The notes: generated by a model not told the origin, from the letters alone. 64,000 nucleotides of DNA from Glycomyces arizonensis DSM 44726 (GCF_000482705.1 NZ_AXWO01000015.1:1-64000); one strand, 5' to 3'. Positions 1 to 8,699 are shown, counted from the first letter of the stretch. Program-made: numbers and translations.

Positions 1-27
1 GTACTAACCGCCGAGAACTTAACTTTT
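1..27 (+). rRNA. rrl: 23S rRNA, 3' end only
   Basis: The first bases (GTACTAACCGCCGAGAACTT) match the conserved 3' terminus of bacterial 23S rRNA, where the consensus reads GGTACTAAT.GCCGAGG.CTT. It lies about 150 bases before a 5S rRNA gene, as expected at the end of an rrn operon. The exact mature 3' end (around 20-27) is estimated. The rest of the gene lies outside the window. Confidence 0.8.
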
Positions 28-179
28 GCAGTCTGCTGGTAGAAACGATATTCACGCACACTATGCGATTCTGAGACAACACGTCCAGAACCGCGCACGA
101 AACACTCCCGAGGGGTGTTCGTCAAGGTTTTGCAGGCCACGCATCCCGTGTATGCGGGGGCGTGTGTTCTCACTGGTTT

Positions 180-297
180 GTTTGGTGGTGAGAGCGGAAG
201 TGGCACACCCGGTCCCATTCCGAACCCGGTCGTTACGGCTTCCAGCGCCGATGGTACTGCACTCGAGAGGGTGTGGGAGAGCAGGACACCGCCAAAC
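180..297 (+). rRNA. rrf: 5S rRNA
   Basis: A 118-nt 5S rRNA gene. The ends GTTTGGTGG and CCGCCAAAC pair to form helix I. Internal conserved blocks are present: GGTCCCATTCCGAAC, CAGCGCCGATGGTACTGC and GTGGGAGAGCAGGACACC. It follows the 23S 3' end and precedes a strong terminator, so it is the last gene of an rrn operon read on the plus strand. The 23S-5S spacer (28-179) holds no recognisable tRNA. Confidence 0.96.
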
Positions 298-310
298 ATT
301 GAACATGAAG

Positions 311-344
311 GAAAGGCCCCCACCGGAACCGGTGGGGGCCTTTC
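311..344 (+). terminator. rrn operon terminator
   Basis: A perfect 16-bp inverted repeat (GAAAGGCCCCCACCGG and its complement) separated by AA begins 13 bases after 5S rRNA. The A-rich start and T-rich end of the stem resemble intrinsic terminators of rRNA operons. Bases 345-509 before nadD hold a second imperfect GC palindrome (about 381-419) but no gene. Confidence 0.85.
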
Positions 345-509
345 CCGTGTCCTCTCGAAACGAACACCCACGCGCCATGCGGTCTCCCGGGCGCTCGGCC
401 GAGCGCCGGGGAGCCGGACCGCACGACCACACCGCGCGGTACGCGCGCCTTGTCTGGCCTGTATTGCGACTTCGGCGGTGGCATATTCAGCCGCTGTAGG
501 ATCTGCGCT

Positions 510-1112
510 GTGCCAGATTTGCCGTTTCGTCGTGTGGGGATCTTCGGAGGAACATTCGATCCCCCACACCTCGGTCATCTCGCCGCCTCCAGTGAGGCAG
601 CGGCGCGATGCGAGCTTGACGAGGTCGTCTTCGTCCCCGCCGGTGATCCCTGGCAGAAGAACCATCGCCGGATCACCGATGCCGCCGCCCGGCTCGCGAT
701 GACGCGCCTCGCCGCCGAACCCGACCCGCGGTTCCGCGTCAGCACCTGCGATATCGACCGGCCCGGCCCCACCTATGCGGTCGACACCGTCGCCGACGTA
801 CGAGCCGAATACGACCACCCGATCGACCTGTACTTCATCATCGGCGCCGACTCGCTCGCGAACCTCTACACCTGGCATCGGGCCGACGAGCTGTGCAAGG
901 CCGTCAAGTTCATCGCCGTGAACCGGCCCGGCCATTCGCGGCGCGAGGTGGACCTCCCGTTCGGCATCGAGGTCGAGTTCGTCGACATGCCCGGCGTCGC
1001 CGTCTCCTCCAGCGAGTGCCGACGGCGTGTCGCCGATGCCGAACCGATCCGCTATCTGGTCCCCGACCTCGTCGACCGGTACATCGCCGAACACGGCCTT
1101 TACCGCAGCTGA
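510..1112 (+). CDS. nadD: Nicotinate-nucleotide adenylyltransferase NadD
   Basis: Transfers AMP from ATP to nicotinate mononucleotide to make deamido-NAD in NAD biosynthesis (cytosol). The 200-residue product has the nucleotidyltransferase signature GGTFDPPHLGH near residues 13-23 and the C-terminal SSSECRRR version of the ISSTxIR motif. GTG at 510 puts six residues before RRVGIFGG, as in homologues; an upstream ATG at 450 would add an unconserved leader. It starts the actinobacterial nadD-rsfS-phosphatase cluster. Family identification is firm; only the start is debatable (GTG 510 or GTG 534). Confidence 0.95.
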   Translation: MPDLPFRRVGIFGGTFDPPHLGHLAASSEAAARCELDEVVFVPAGDPWQKNHRRITDAAARLAMTRLAAEPDPRFRVSTCDIDRPGPTYAVDTVADVRAEYDHPIDLYFIIGADSLANLYTWHRADELCKAVKFIAVNRPGHSRREVDLPFGIEVEFVDMPGVAVSSSECRRRVADAEPIRYLVPDLVDRYIAEHGLYRS

Positions 1113-1234
1113 CAGCCCTGAACGTGGCGCACGCCTGATGGCCTGAAACGCGGAAGGCGTTGTCGGTCCGGGCGTGTAAGACTAGAGCGGTACGCCGGAG
1201 AGCACCGGCAGCATTCTCGTCGATAGGGGAATAC

Positions 1235-1645
1235 GTGACCGCAACCGACACCGCCAAGACCCTGGCGTTTTCCGCAGCGCAGGCGGCAGCCGACAAGAAG
1301 GCCCATGACATCAATCTGCGAGACGTCACCGAGAAGATCGCGCTTACCGACGTCTTCGTGATCGTCTCGGCGTCGAACGAGCGGCAGGTCAAGGCGATCG
1401 TCGACGCGGTGGAAGAGCGGCTCATCAAGGAACACGACACGCGTCCGCTGCGCCGGGAGGGCAAGGGCGGCGGCGAGCAGTGGGTGCTGCTCGACTACGG
1501 CGAGATCGTGGTCCACGTCTTCCACCAGGAGGCACGCCAGTACTTCGGCCTCGACGGGCTCTGGAAGGACTGCCCCGAGATTCCCTTCGTCGACGCCTCC
1601 GCGCCGTCGTCGGGGCGCGACGGCGACACCGAGGAGCAGCGATGA
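1235..1645 (+). CDS. rsfS: Ribosomal silencing factor RsfS
   Basis: RsfS (YbeB/Iojap family) binds ribosomal protein uL14 and blocks subunit joining when nutrients are scarce. The 136-residue product has the family core: DVFVIVSASNERQVKAI and LDYGEIVVHVFHQEARQYFGLDGLW. GTG at 1235 follows an AGGGGA ribosome-binding site and gives a normal family N-terminus. The stop overlaps the next start by four bases (ATGA), implying translational coupling. The acidic tail of about 18 residues is variable in the family. Confidence 0.95.
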   Translation: MTATDTAKTLAFSAAQAAADKKAHDINLRDVTEKIALTDVFVIVSASNERQVKAIVDAVEERLIKEHDTRPLRREGKGGGEQWVLLDYGEIVVHVFHQEARQYFGLDGLWKDCPEIPFVDASAPSSGRDGDTEEQR

Positions 1646-2304
1646 ACCGGATTCTGGTGGTGCGGCACGGGCAGACGGCATGGAACCTGTCGGGCCGCTT
1701 CCAAGGCACCTCCGACATCGGCCTGGACGAGACGGGCCGCGCCCAGGCCGCCGAGGCCGCGTCGACGCTCGCCGCGTACGAACCGACCCGGATCATCTCC
1801 TCCGACCTGAGCCGGGCCGTCGACACCGCCCGGCCGGTCGCCGAGCTCACCGGCGTCGAGATCGAGCTGGACAAGCGCCTGCGCGAGCGCGGCTACGGCC
1901 CTTGGGAGGGGCTGACCAGGAAGCAGATCGCCGAACGCTTCCCCGACGACCACCGGCGCTGGCGCGCCCAGGAACCGCTGGTCGACCCCGAGATCGAGAC
2001 ATGGGACGACCTCAAGCGCCGCACCGGCGAAGCCGTGCGCGACCTCGTCGAGTCCAAGGTCGAAGGCACCGCGATCCTCGTCTGCCACGGCGGTTCGGCT
2101 CGACAGATCGTCAGCGGCGTGCTGGGATGGGACCACGACCCAACCCGCAGCCTCTCGGGCATGGACAACGTGCACTGGGCCGACCTGCGGCGGATGAACT
2201 CTGGGAAGTGGCGGCTGTACGGCTACAACCTCGGCGTCACCGCCCCTTACACGCTCGGCTCGTCGCCGCTCGCGAAAGGCCAGCTGGCGGGCGGCCAAGC
2301 ATAG
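1642..2304 (+). CDS. Histidine phosphatase family protein (GpmB/phosphoglycerate mutase-like)
   Basis: A 220-residue member of the histidine phosphatase superfamily. The catalytic RHG lies at residues 8-10 (ILVVRHGQTAWN), the acid/base region is LRERGYGPWEGLT, and the second catalytic histidine is in VCHGGSARQI. In actinobacteria a gene of this family commonly follows rsfS. Proposed roles include broad-specificity phosphatase or glucosyl-3-phosphoglycerate phosphatase, but substrate cannot be told from the sequence. The ATG overlaps the rsfS stop, so it is co-translated. Confidence 0.9.
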   Translation: MNRILVVRHGQTAWNLSGRFQGTSDIGLDETGRAQAAEAASTLAAYEPTRIISSDLSRAVDTARPVAELTGVEIELDKRLRERGYGPWEGLTRKQIAERFPDDHRRWRAQEPLVDPEIETWDDLKRRTGEAVRDLVESKVEGTAILVCHGGSARQIVSGVLGWDHDPTRSLSGMDNVHWADLRRMNSGKWRLYGYNLGVTAPYTLGSSPLAKGQLAGGQA

Positions 2305-2342
2305 CGGTGCAACCGCACCCCGATCCGGGACGTCGAATCCGT

Positions 2343-2840
2343 ATGGATACACCGAGACTACGCGTCAGACAGCTCACGAGGCTCGCCTGCGCCGTTGCCG
2401 CCAGCGGACTCCTCATGGCCGCTGTGGCCGCCTGCGGGGCGTCGGGCGGGAGCGGCGGAAGTGAGGACTCCCCGAGCATCATGCTGCCCACCGCCGGACC
2501 CGTCACCGAGACCACTGAGCCGACCGAGCCGCCGTCGACCGACCCGGAGGAGACCCAGATGCCAGGCGAGACTCCCTACCTCGACCCGTCCATGGGCTCG
2601 GACGAGCCGACGTCGAACGCCGCGATGACCATCTCCGGCACGATCGAGTCCGGCGTCGAGTCCGGGTGCCTGGTCATGACCTACAACGGCACCGTCTACG
2701 GCATCTTCGGCACCTATGACAAGTCCGTCGTCCACGCGGGCGCGGAGGTGACCCTGCACGGGCACCTCGATCGGGGCATGATGTCGTTCTGCCAGCAGGG
2801 GACCCCGTTCGTGGTGGAGGAAGCCGAGTCCGCCGGTTAG
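2343..2840 (+). CDS. Predicted lipoprotein, unknown function
   Basis: A 165-residue product with an arginine-containing N-terminus, a hydrophobic segment and a lipobox ending AVAAC near residue 31. It should be lipidated and exported. A low-complexity Ser/Thr/Pro/Glu linker follows (about 34-80), then a compact domain of about 75 residues with two cysteines (ESGC, FCQQ) that could form a disulfide. The beta-rich pattern (ISGTIESGV, VTLHGHL) suggests a small OB-like fold, which is inference. ATG 2343 is chosen because it begins the signal peptide. It may be co-transcribed with the genes on either side. Confidence 0.8.
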   Translation: MDTPRLRVRQLTRLACAVAASGLLMAAVAACGASGGSGGSEDSPSIMLPTAGPVTETTEPTEPPSTDPEETQMPGETPYLDPSMGSDEPTSNAAMTISGTIESGVESGCLVMTYNGTVYGIFGTYDKSVVHAGAEVTLHGHLDRGMMSFCQQGTPFVVEEAESAG

Positions 2841-2853
2841 GTAATGTGGCCGG

Positions 2854-3705
2854 GTGACCGTCGCTGTCGTTACCGATTCCACCTCGGCGCTGCCCGAGCG
2901 CCTCCGTGCCGCCCAGGGCAATCTGACGGTGCTCGGCATCCCGGTGCTCATCGGCGGCGAGGAGCACCGCGAGGGCGAGGGCATCGGCCCCGCGGAGATC
3001 CTCCAGGCGCTGCGCGAGCCGCGCACGACGGTGACGACGTCGCGGCTCTCCCCCGAGCTGCTGCGCGAGACGTACGGGCGGCTGCTCGACGAGGGCGCCG
3101 CCGGTGTCGTGTCGGTGCACCTCTCGGGCAAGCTGTCGGGGACCGTGGCCGCGGCCGAGGCGGCCGCCGCCGGTTTCGGCGGGCGCGTCGCGGTCGTCGA
3201 CTCGCTCGGCGCCGGCATGGGCGTCGGCTTCCCCGCACTCGCGGCGGCCGACGCGGCCGACAAGGGCGGCGACGTGCTGGAATGCGCCTCCGCCGCGCAG
3301 GAGGCCATCAGCCGGACCACGACCTACTTCTATCTCGACACGCTCGAGTACCTGCGACGCGGCGGCCGGATCGGCACCGCGAAGGCGCTGGTCGGCACGG
3401 CCCTGTCGGTCAAGCCGATCCTCGGCGTCGACGACGGGCGCATCGACATGATCGAGAAGGTCCGCACGCCCACGCGAGGCCTGCAGCGCCTGGCCGCGCT
3501 GGCGGTGGGCGACGCCGGGGACTCGCAGGTCGAGATGGCCGTGCACCACCTGGGCGCCGAGCGGCGCGCCGAGGCATTGGCGGACTGGCTCGGCGAGCGC
3601 TTCGGGGACCGCCTGCTGCGCATGGACGTGACCGAGGTGGGCGCGGCGATAGGCGCCCATTGCGGGCCGGGACTCGTCAGCGTCATCACACGCCGCCTCG
3701 CCTGA
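2854..3705 (+). CDS. DegV family fatty-acid-binding protein
   Basis: A 283-residue DegV protein. The family binds a fatty acid and in Firmicutes (FakB) presents it to a fatty-acid kinase. The N-terminal VAVVTDSTSALP motif, the TTSRLSPE ligand-loop region, the SVHLSGKLSGT segment and the FYLDTLEYLRRGGRIG motif are all present at the expected spacing, and length is typical. GTG 2854 lies 13 bases after the lipoprotein stop. No FakA-like kinase gene is in the window. Confidence 0.93.
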   Translation: MTVAVVTDSTSALPERLRAAQGNLTVLGIPVLIGGEEHREGEGIGPAEILQALREPRTTVTTSRLSPELLRETYGRLLDEGAAGVVSVHLSGKLSGTVAAAEAAAAGFGGRVAVVDSLGAGMGVGFPALAAADAADKGGDVLECASAAQEAISRTTTYFYLDTLEYLRRGGRIGTAKALVGTALSVKPILGVDDGRIDMIEKVRTPTRGLQRLAALAVGDAGDSQVEMAVHHLGAERRAEALADWLGERFGDRLLRMDVTEVGAAIGAHCGPGLVSVITRRLA

Positions 3706-3740
3706 TTCGCGCCGACGCATTATGACCGCTCGAATCGCGA

Positions 3741-3789
3741 TCGTCCACAGCAACCGCGGTTGTCCACAGGGGTGATCGGGTTGTCCACA
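3741..3789 (+). promoter_or_regulatory. Cluster of three DnaA boxes upstream of comEA
   Basis: Three same-direction 9-mers, TCGTCCACA (3741-3749), TTGTCCACA (3760-3768) and TTGTCCACA (3781-3789), start 19 and 21 bases apart, about two helical turns. TTGTCCACA is the actinobacterial DnaA-box consensus; the first copy has one mismatch. They occupy the 135-base gap between degV and comEA. They could titrate DnaA or tie comEA transcription to replication. The boxes are seen; the function is inferred. Confidence 0.75.
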
Positions 3790-3840
3790 GGCCGGAAAAT
3801 TCTTGAGTCACGGCCGTAACCTCTGCTCGTTGAGCCGGGT

Positions 3841-4638
3841 ATGGACGTCAAAGATCCACCAGAAGGCGCGGCGCTTGCCGCGAGGCTCCGACTCAAACTC
3901 GACGAGGCCGACGAACCGCAGCGGGTCTGCGAGGAGACCGTGGACGTCGCCAGCGGCGAGGCCCGCGGCGGCGAGACCGCACCGGCGCCGCTGTCACTGC
4001 CGCCGGCGCGGCGCCAGCTGAACGACCGCGTCGAAAGGCTCCAGGCGAGGCTCGGCCTGTCCCACGCCAACCGCTGGGTGCTGACGGCGGTGGCGGTCGT
4101 CGTCGCGGCCGTCGGCCTGTTCGTCACGGTCCTCGCCTGGCCGGAGTCGGAACCGGCGGCGACGGCGGCGGCCGAACCGGCGGCCTCGGCCGCCGCGGCG
4201 GCACCGGAGACGATCGTCGTCTCGGTCGCGGGAGCCGTGAACGAACCGGGCATCGTCGAACTGGAGACCGGCTCGCGGGTCGCCGACGCGATCGAGGCCG
4301 CGGGCGGCCTGGCCGACGGCGCGGACCCCGGCTTCCTCAATCTGGCGCGAGTGGTCTCGGACGGCGACCTCGTCGCGGTGCCCGACACCGCCGCCGGCCA
4401 AGGCCCGGCGGGCGCCGCACCGGCCGGAGGCGGCGCGGCCCCGGGCGGCCTGGTCAACGTCAACGTGGCCGGGGAGGAGGCGCTCACCTCGCTGACGGGC
4501 ATCGGCCCCGTCCTGGCCGAGCGGATCATCGACTACCGGCAGGCCAACGGCAGCTTCCAGTCGATCGACGAACTGTCCGAAGTGCAAGGGGTCGGCCCGA
4601 AGATGCTCGACCAGATCCGCGACCAGGTGACGCTGTGA
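3841..4638 (+). CDS. comEA: ComEA family helix-hairpin-helix DNA-binding protein
   Basis: The DNA receptor of the natural transformation machinery: membrane-anchored and binding double-stranded DNA outside the cell. The 265-residue product has a cytoplasmic N-terminus of about 75 residues, one transmembrane helix (about 78-100), an Ala/Pro/Glu linker, an SLBB domain (VVSVAGAVNEPGIVELETG) and a C-terminal double helix-hairpin-helix (LTGIGPVLAERII and VQGVGPKMLDQI). ATG 3841 is the first start. It overlaps comEC by four bases. Actinobacterial ComEA proteins often carry this SLBB plus HhH layout. Confidence 0.94.
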   Translation: MDVKDPPEGAALAARLRLKLDEADEPQRVCEETVDVASGEARGGETAPAPLSLPPARRQLNDRVERLQARLGLSHANRWVLTAVAVVVAAVGLFVTVLAWPESEPAATAAAEPAASAAAAAPETIVVSVAGAVNEPGIVELETGSRVADAIEAAGGLADGADPGFLNLARVVSDGDLVAVPDTAAGQGPAGAAPAGGGAAPGGLVNVNVAGEEALTSLTGIGPVLAERIIDYRQANGSFQSIDELSEVQGVGPKMLDQIRDQVTL

Positions 4639-6950
4639 GCGGTACGGGCGAGCGGCACCTGGAGGCCTCCGACGTCGTCCGCCGCGACTGGCGGCTGCCG
4701 CTGGCCGCGATCGGCGCCTGGGCCGCCGCCCTCGGCGGGCTCTACGGCAGCGCCGCCACCGGGGCGCTCACCGCGGTTGGCTGCGCGGGACTGGTCCTGC
4801 TGGGCCGCGGACGCCACGGCCGCGCCTGGGCGGCCCTCGCCACGGTCGCGTTCGGCGGCCTGCTCGCCTCGGCCGTGACGGCGGTGCACGTGGCCGCCCG
4901 CGACGATGACGCGCTCGGCGCCCTCGTCGCCGTCGAAGCCGCCGGTGAGGCGGAACTGGTCATCGACACGTTCCCCAAGCCGTCGGCGAGCCGCTCCGAC
5001 GTCTACACGGCCAGCGCCCGCCTGCGGTCGTTCGCGGGCGACTCGCGTACGGTGCGCGGGAACTGGCGCGTCATGCTCGTCGCCAGCGGCGACGCATGGG
5101 GGGAGGTGACCGCGGGCCAGCGGCTCACGACCACCGCCGTGGTCAGGCAGGCCGAACCCGGCCGCTTGACGGCCGCGGTGGTGAGCGCGCGGGGGCCGCC
5201 CGAGCTCGAAGGGCGGCCGTCCGCGCCGCACCGCCTGGCCGCGCACGTCCGCGAGCGCTTGACGGCGGCTTCGGCCGCGGCGCCCGAACCCGAGGCGGGG
5301 CTCATCCCGGCGCTCGCGGTGGGCGACGCGTCCCGAATGGACCCGGAGCTGGCCAAGGACTTCCGCGCGACCGGGCTCGTGCACCTGGTGGTGGTCTCCG
5401 GCTACCACTTGAGCCTCGTGGTCGGGGCCGTCCTGGCGGTGGCCCTGGCGCTGCGGGCCGGGCCGCGCGTGCGGGTCGCGGTGGGCGCGGTGGCCGTGGC
5501 GGGCATCGTGGTCATCGCCGGGCCGCAGCCGAGCGTGCTCCGCGCGGCGGTGATGGCCGGGATGATGCTCTTGGCCCTGGCCGCGGGCCGCCCCAGGGCG
5601 GTGATGCCCGCGCTGGCGACGGCGGTGCTCGTGCTGATCCTGGCCGACCCGGACATGGCCGCGCAGCTGGGGTTCGCGCTCTCGGTGGCCGCGTGCGCGG
5701 GTCTGGTGCTGCTGGCGTTCCGCTGGGCTCGGCCGCTGGAGCACCGCGGCTGGCCGCAGCCGGTGGCGCTGGCGGTGACCATCCCGGCCGCGACGCAGGT
5801 GGCGGTGACGCCGCTGCTGGCAATGTTCACCGGCGGGATCAGCCTGGTGTCGATCCCGGTGAACCTGCTGGCGACGCTGGTGGCCGCGCCGGTGGTGGTG
5901 CTGTCGGTCGCCGCGGCGGCCGCGGCGGCGGTCTGGCTTCCGGCGGGGGAGTGGTGCGCGCGGGCGGCGGCGATCCCGGCGCGATGGCTGGTGTGGCTGG
6001 CCGAGACCGGCGCCGACGTGCCCGGCGCGGTGCTGCCGTGGCCGACGGGCGTGTGGTGGGGGCTGCTCGCCGGGCTGGCCCTCGCGGTCCTGATCGGACT
6101 GCTGCACGTGCGGCGGCTGCGCCGCCCGCTCCTGGCGCTGCTCGCGGTGGCGGCGCTGGGCGCGATCCCGGCCTGCCTGCTCACCGACGGGCCGCCGTCG
6201 GGCTGGGTGGTGACGATGTGCGACGTGGGCCAAGGGGACGCGCTGGTGCTGCCCGCCGGGGACGCGGTCGTGGTGGTCGACGCCGGGCCGGACGCGGCAT
6301 CGGTGGACGCCTGCCTGGACGGCCTCGGCGTCGACCGAATAGCGCTGCTGGTGCTGTCCCACTTTCACGTCGACCACACGGCCGGGATCGGCGGGGTGGT
6401 GGAGGGCAGGGAGGTGGACGCGATCCTGGCGCCGCCGCCCGGCGAGGCGCGGTACGGGTTCGACATGGTGGCCGAGCACGCCGGTGAGGTGCCGGTGCTC
6501 GCACCGGTGCCCGGGGAGGTGTTCGAGTTCGGCGCGACGAGATTGGAGGTGCTGTGGCCGCCCGAGCGGCTGCTGTCGGGCACGCGCTCGGACCCGAACA
6601 ACAACTCGGTGGCGGTGCGCGCCGACGTGGCGGGGACGAGCCTGCTGCTGACCGGGGATGTGGAGGTGGAGGCGCAGCAGCGGCTGCTGGACGAGGGGCT
6701 GGATCTGGATGTGGACGTGCTCAAGGTGCCGCACCACGGTTCGTCGTTCCAGGTGCCGGAGTTCCTGGAGGCGGCGGATCCCGCGGTGGCGTTGGTGAGC
6801 GTCGGGACGGGCAACGAGTACGGGCATCCCGACCCGGGACCGCTGGCGCTGCTGGAGGAGTCGGGGAGCCTGGTGTTCCGGACGGACCTGTCAGGGTCGG
6901 TCACGGTGACGAGAGAAGGTGACGCCTTTCGAGTGACGACGACCAAGTGA
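4635..6950 (+). CDS. comEC: ComEC/Rec2 family DNA-uptake channel protein
   Basis: The inner-membrane DNA translocation channel of competence. The 771-residue product has an N-terminal DUF4131-type region with early membrane helices, a central Competence domain with the signature GLVHLVVVSGYHLSLV and about ten helices (roughly residues 220-515), and a C-terminal metallo-beta-lactamase-like domain with SHFHVDHTAGI, LTGDVE and VPHHGS. The domain order and size are those of full-length ComEC. GTG 4635 overlaps the comEA stop. No comG-type pilus genes are in the window, so competence is possible but not shown. Confidence 0.95.
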   Translation: MSGTGERHLEASDVVRRDWRLPLAAIGAWAAALGGLYGSAATGALTAVGCAGLVLLGRGRHGRAWAALATVAFGGLLASAVTAVHVAARDDDALGALVAVEAAGEAELVIDTFPKPSASRSDVYTASARLRSFAGDSRTVRGNWRVMLVASGDAWGEVTAGQRLTTTAVVRQAEPGRLTAAVVSARGPPELEGRPSAPHRLAAHVRERLTAASAAAPEPEAGLIPALAVGDASRMDPELAKDFRATGLVHLVVVSGYHLSLVVGAVLAVALALRAGPRVRVAVGAVAVAGIVVIAGPQPSVLRAAVMAGMMLLALAAGRPRAVMPALATAVLVLILADPDMAAQLGFALSVAACAGLVLLAFRWARPLEHRGWPQPVALAVTIPAATQVAVTPLLAMFTGGISLVSIPVNLLATLVAAPVVVLSVAAAAAAAVWLPAGEWCARAAAIPARWLVWLAETGADVPGAVLPWPTGVWWGLLAGLALAVLIGLLHVRRLRRPLLALLAVAALGAIPACLLTDGPPSGWVVTMCDVGQGDALVLPAGDAVVVVDAGPDAASVDACLDGLGVDRIALLVLSHFHVDHTAGIGGVVEGREVDAILAPPPGEARYGFDMVAEHAGEVPVLAPVPGEVFEFGATRLEVLWPPERLLSGTRSDPNNNSVAVRADVAGTSLLLTGDVEVEAQQRLLDEGLDLDVDVLKVPHHGSSFQVPEFLEAADPAVALVSVGTGNEYGHPDPGPLALLEESGSLVFRTDLSGSVTVTREGDAFRVTTTK

Positions 6951-7401
6951 CGACCGAGCGAGGCCCCGGGAGGCGGAAGGCCCGCGCGCGGCCGACCCGC
7001 TGTCCTTCGGCAGGCTGGAAGCGTCGAAGCCGAGGTGAAGGCCCGCGGGCGGCGGGCCAGTGCATCGCATGCGCGGCGCGGACGTCTCCGCCGCTCCCGG
7101 CCGCGGGCATGGAGACGTGGACTCGCCGCGAGGCGCTGTGCGCCGTGTGCTCGCGGGGGCGAAACCGTGCGGGCCGGATGATCGGGGCGAGCCGGCGCGA
7201 TGGCGCCCGCCCGCGCGGGCGAATGGCGTACGCCTCGAAATTCACTCGATCGACGGAGGCGGTGACGCCGTTCGAGTGACAGCCCGCCGAACGCCCCGAG
7301 GGCGGCCGTCGCGGTTGCGCAGGCAGGACGGCGGCGTCGTGCGCGCGACCTCGGCGCGGTGGAACCTGAGGCCCCGGTTCGGAACGTGGAAGGATGGAGC
7401 C
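6951..7401. other. Intergenic stretch of about 450 bases with no supported gene
   Basis: No open frame here has a convincing ribosome-binding site, protein family or codon bias; a 110-residue Arg-rich frame at 6947-7279 is judged spurious. A short repeat was seen: GGTGACGCCTTTCGAGTGAC at the comEC 3' end (6919-6938) recurs with one change at 7261-7280. That suggests a small duplication or decayed sequence. Confidence 0.5.
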
Positions 7402-8400
7402 GTGGCTGCACTCCATCCGATCCGCCTGGTGCTGGGCGACGACGAATTCCTCGCCGAGCGGGCCGCCGCCGAATATGTCGCGGCGGTGCGCGACGACCTG
7501 CCGTCCGCCGACCCGCCTCCGGTGGTCAACCGCGTCCCCGCCTCCGACCTCACCGCCGGTTCGCTCGCCGAGCTGACGAGCCCCACCCTGTTCGGCGGGG
7601 CCGTGATCGCGATCATCGAATCCGCGCAGGACGCCGGCAAGGACACCGCCGCCGCCGTCCTCGACTACGCCTCCCGACCCGCGCCCGGCATCTACATGGC
7701 GGTGTGCCACAACGGCGGCAACAAGGGCAAGGCACTCGCCGAGGGCCTCAAGAAGCTCGACGTCGAGCTGGTGCGGGCCTCCAAGATCAAGCGCCAGCCC
7801 GACCGGGTGGCGTTCGTGCGCGGCGAGCTGCGCGCCGCCGGCGCCTCCCCGCGCTCGGCGTCCGCCGAGATCGCCGACACCATCATCCAGGCCGTCGGCT
7901 CGGACCTGCGCGAACTCGCCTCGGCGTGCGCCCAGCTCGTGTCCGACACCGAGGGCAACATCACCGTCGACAGCGTCGCCCGCTACTACTCGGGGCGCGC
8001 CGAGGTCACCGGCTTCAGCGTCGCCGACGCGGCCGTGGCCGGGAACGCCGGTGAGGCGCTCGGGGCGCTGCGCTGGGCCATGCAGGTCGGCGTCGACCCG
8101 GTGCCGATCGCCGACGCGCTGGCGATGGCGGTGCGGAACCTGTCGCGCGTGGCCACCGAGCGCGGCGGCGCGGCCCAGCTCGCCGGGCAGCTCGGCATGG
8201 CGCCCTGGCAGATCGACAAGGCCCGGCGCCAGTCCCGCAACTGGACCGCCGACGGCCTGGCCGAGGCGATGCGCGTGTGCGCCAAGCTCAACGGCGACGT
8301 CAAGGGTGGCGTCGACGACCGGGCGTGGGCGCTGGAGCACGCCATCCTGAAGATCACGAGGCTGAGCAAGGCGGGCGAGGAGACGGGTGGCCGTGTCTGA
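7402..8400 (+). CDS. holA: DNA polymerase III subunit delta HolA
   Basis: The clamp-loader delta subunit opens the sliding clamp for replication. The 332-residue product shows family features: IRLVLGDDEFLAERA near the N-terminus, ELTSPTLFGGAVIAIIE, the helix-rich SDLRELASACAQLVSDT, and a C-terminal collar segment. The alternative longer frame is rejected because GTG 7402 has an AAGGATGGAG ribosome-binding site and matches the normal family start. It follows comEA/comEC, a common actinobacterial order, but sits 450 bases away and probably has its own promoter. Confidence 0.93.
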   Translation: MAALHPIRLVLGDDEFLAERAAAEYVAAVRDDLPSADPPPVVNRVPASDLTAGSLAELTSPTLFGGAVIAIIESAQDAGKDTAAAVLDYASRPAPGIYMAVCHNGGNKGKALAEGLKKLDVELVRASKIKRQPDRVAFVRGELRAAGASPRSASAEIADTIIQAVGSDLRELASACAQLVSDTEGNITVDSVARYYSGRAEVTGFSVADAAVAGNAGEALGALRWAMQVGVDPVPIADALAMAVRNLSRVATERGGAAQLAGQLGMAPWQIDKARRQSRNWTADGLAEAMRVCAKLNGDVKGGVDDRAWALEHAILKITRLSKAGEETGGRV

Positions 8401-8650
8401 GTATCGTCACGGCCGAGTGAAGCGGCCCCGGCGGTCGTGGTACGCGCGGGCGTTGCGTCTGCGGCACCTGTACCTGCCGCACGTCTGGTGCGTGGTGTTC
8501 TTCGAGGGGACGATCGCGCTGGGGGTGCTCATGGCGCTGACGGAGCTGGTCTCGTGGTGGGTCGTGCCGGTGCTGCCGCTGGCGGTGGCGGTGATGGTGA
8601 AGCTCAACGACGTGATCGCGGGGGCCGTGGACCGCGGCAGCGGCCGCTGA
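8387..8650 (+). CDS. Small membrane protein of the holA-rpsT region
   Basis: An 87-residue basic protein whose N-terminus (RHGRVKRPRRSW) is cytoplasmic in character. Two hydrophobic segments (about 37-55 and 58-74) suggest a hairpin membrane protein. The start is GTG 8387 or GTG 8393; both overlap the end of holA, so it is translationally coupled. It does not resemble a named family I recognise. Position between holA and rpsT and a terminator right after it support a real gene. Confidence 0.7.
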   Translation: MAVSEYRHGRVKRPRRSWYARALRLRHLYLPHVWCVVFFEGTIALGVLMALTELVSWWVVPVLPLAVAVMVKLNDVIAGAVDRGSGR

Positions 8651-8662
8651 AAGCGGCACGGC

Positions 8663-8699
8663 GAAGGCCCCGCTGGGCATTGCACCAGTCGGGGCCTTC
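8663..8699. terminator. Bidirectional terminator between holA operon and rpsT
   Basis: Inverted repeat GAAGGCCCC.G.CTGG / CCAG.T.CGGGGCCTTC around a short loop, followed by T-rich sequence on the plus side (TTCTTGTG). It separates two convergent transcription units and can serve both. Confidence 0.8.

Noticed and set aside
381..419. GC-rich palindrome after the rrn terminator
   Set aside because: Imperfect arms with almost no loop and no T-run; a second terminator is possible but not supported.
4533..6827. Long open frame of 764 codons on the minus strand opposite comEC
   Set aside because: It mirrors comEC codon positions, is very rich in Arg/His/Gly/Gln and has no domain signature; typical shadow frame of high-GC DNA.
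6947..7279. 110-residue Arg-rich frame before holA
   Set aside because: No family, no ribosome-binding site and composition like random high-GC sequence.
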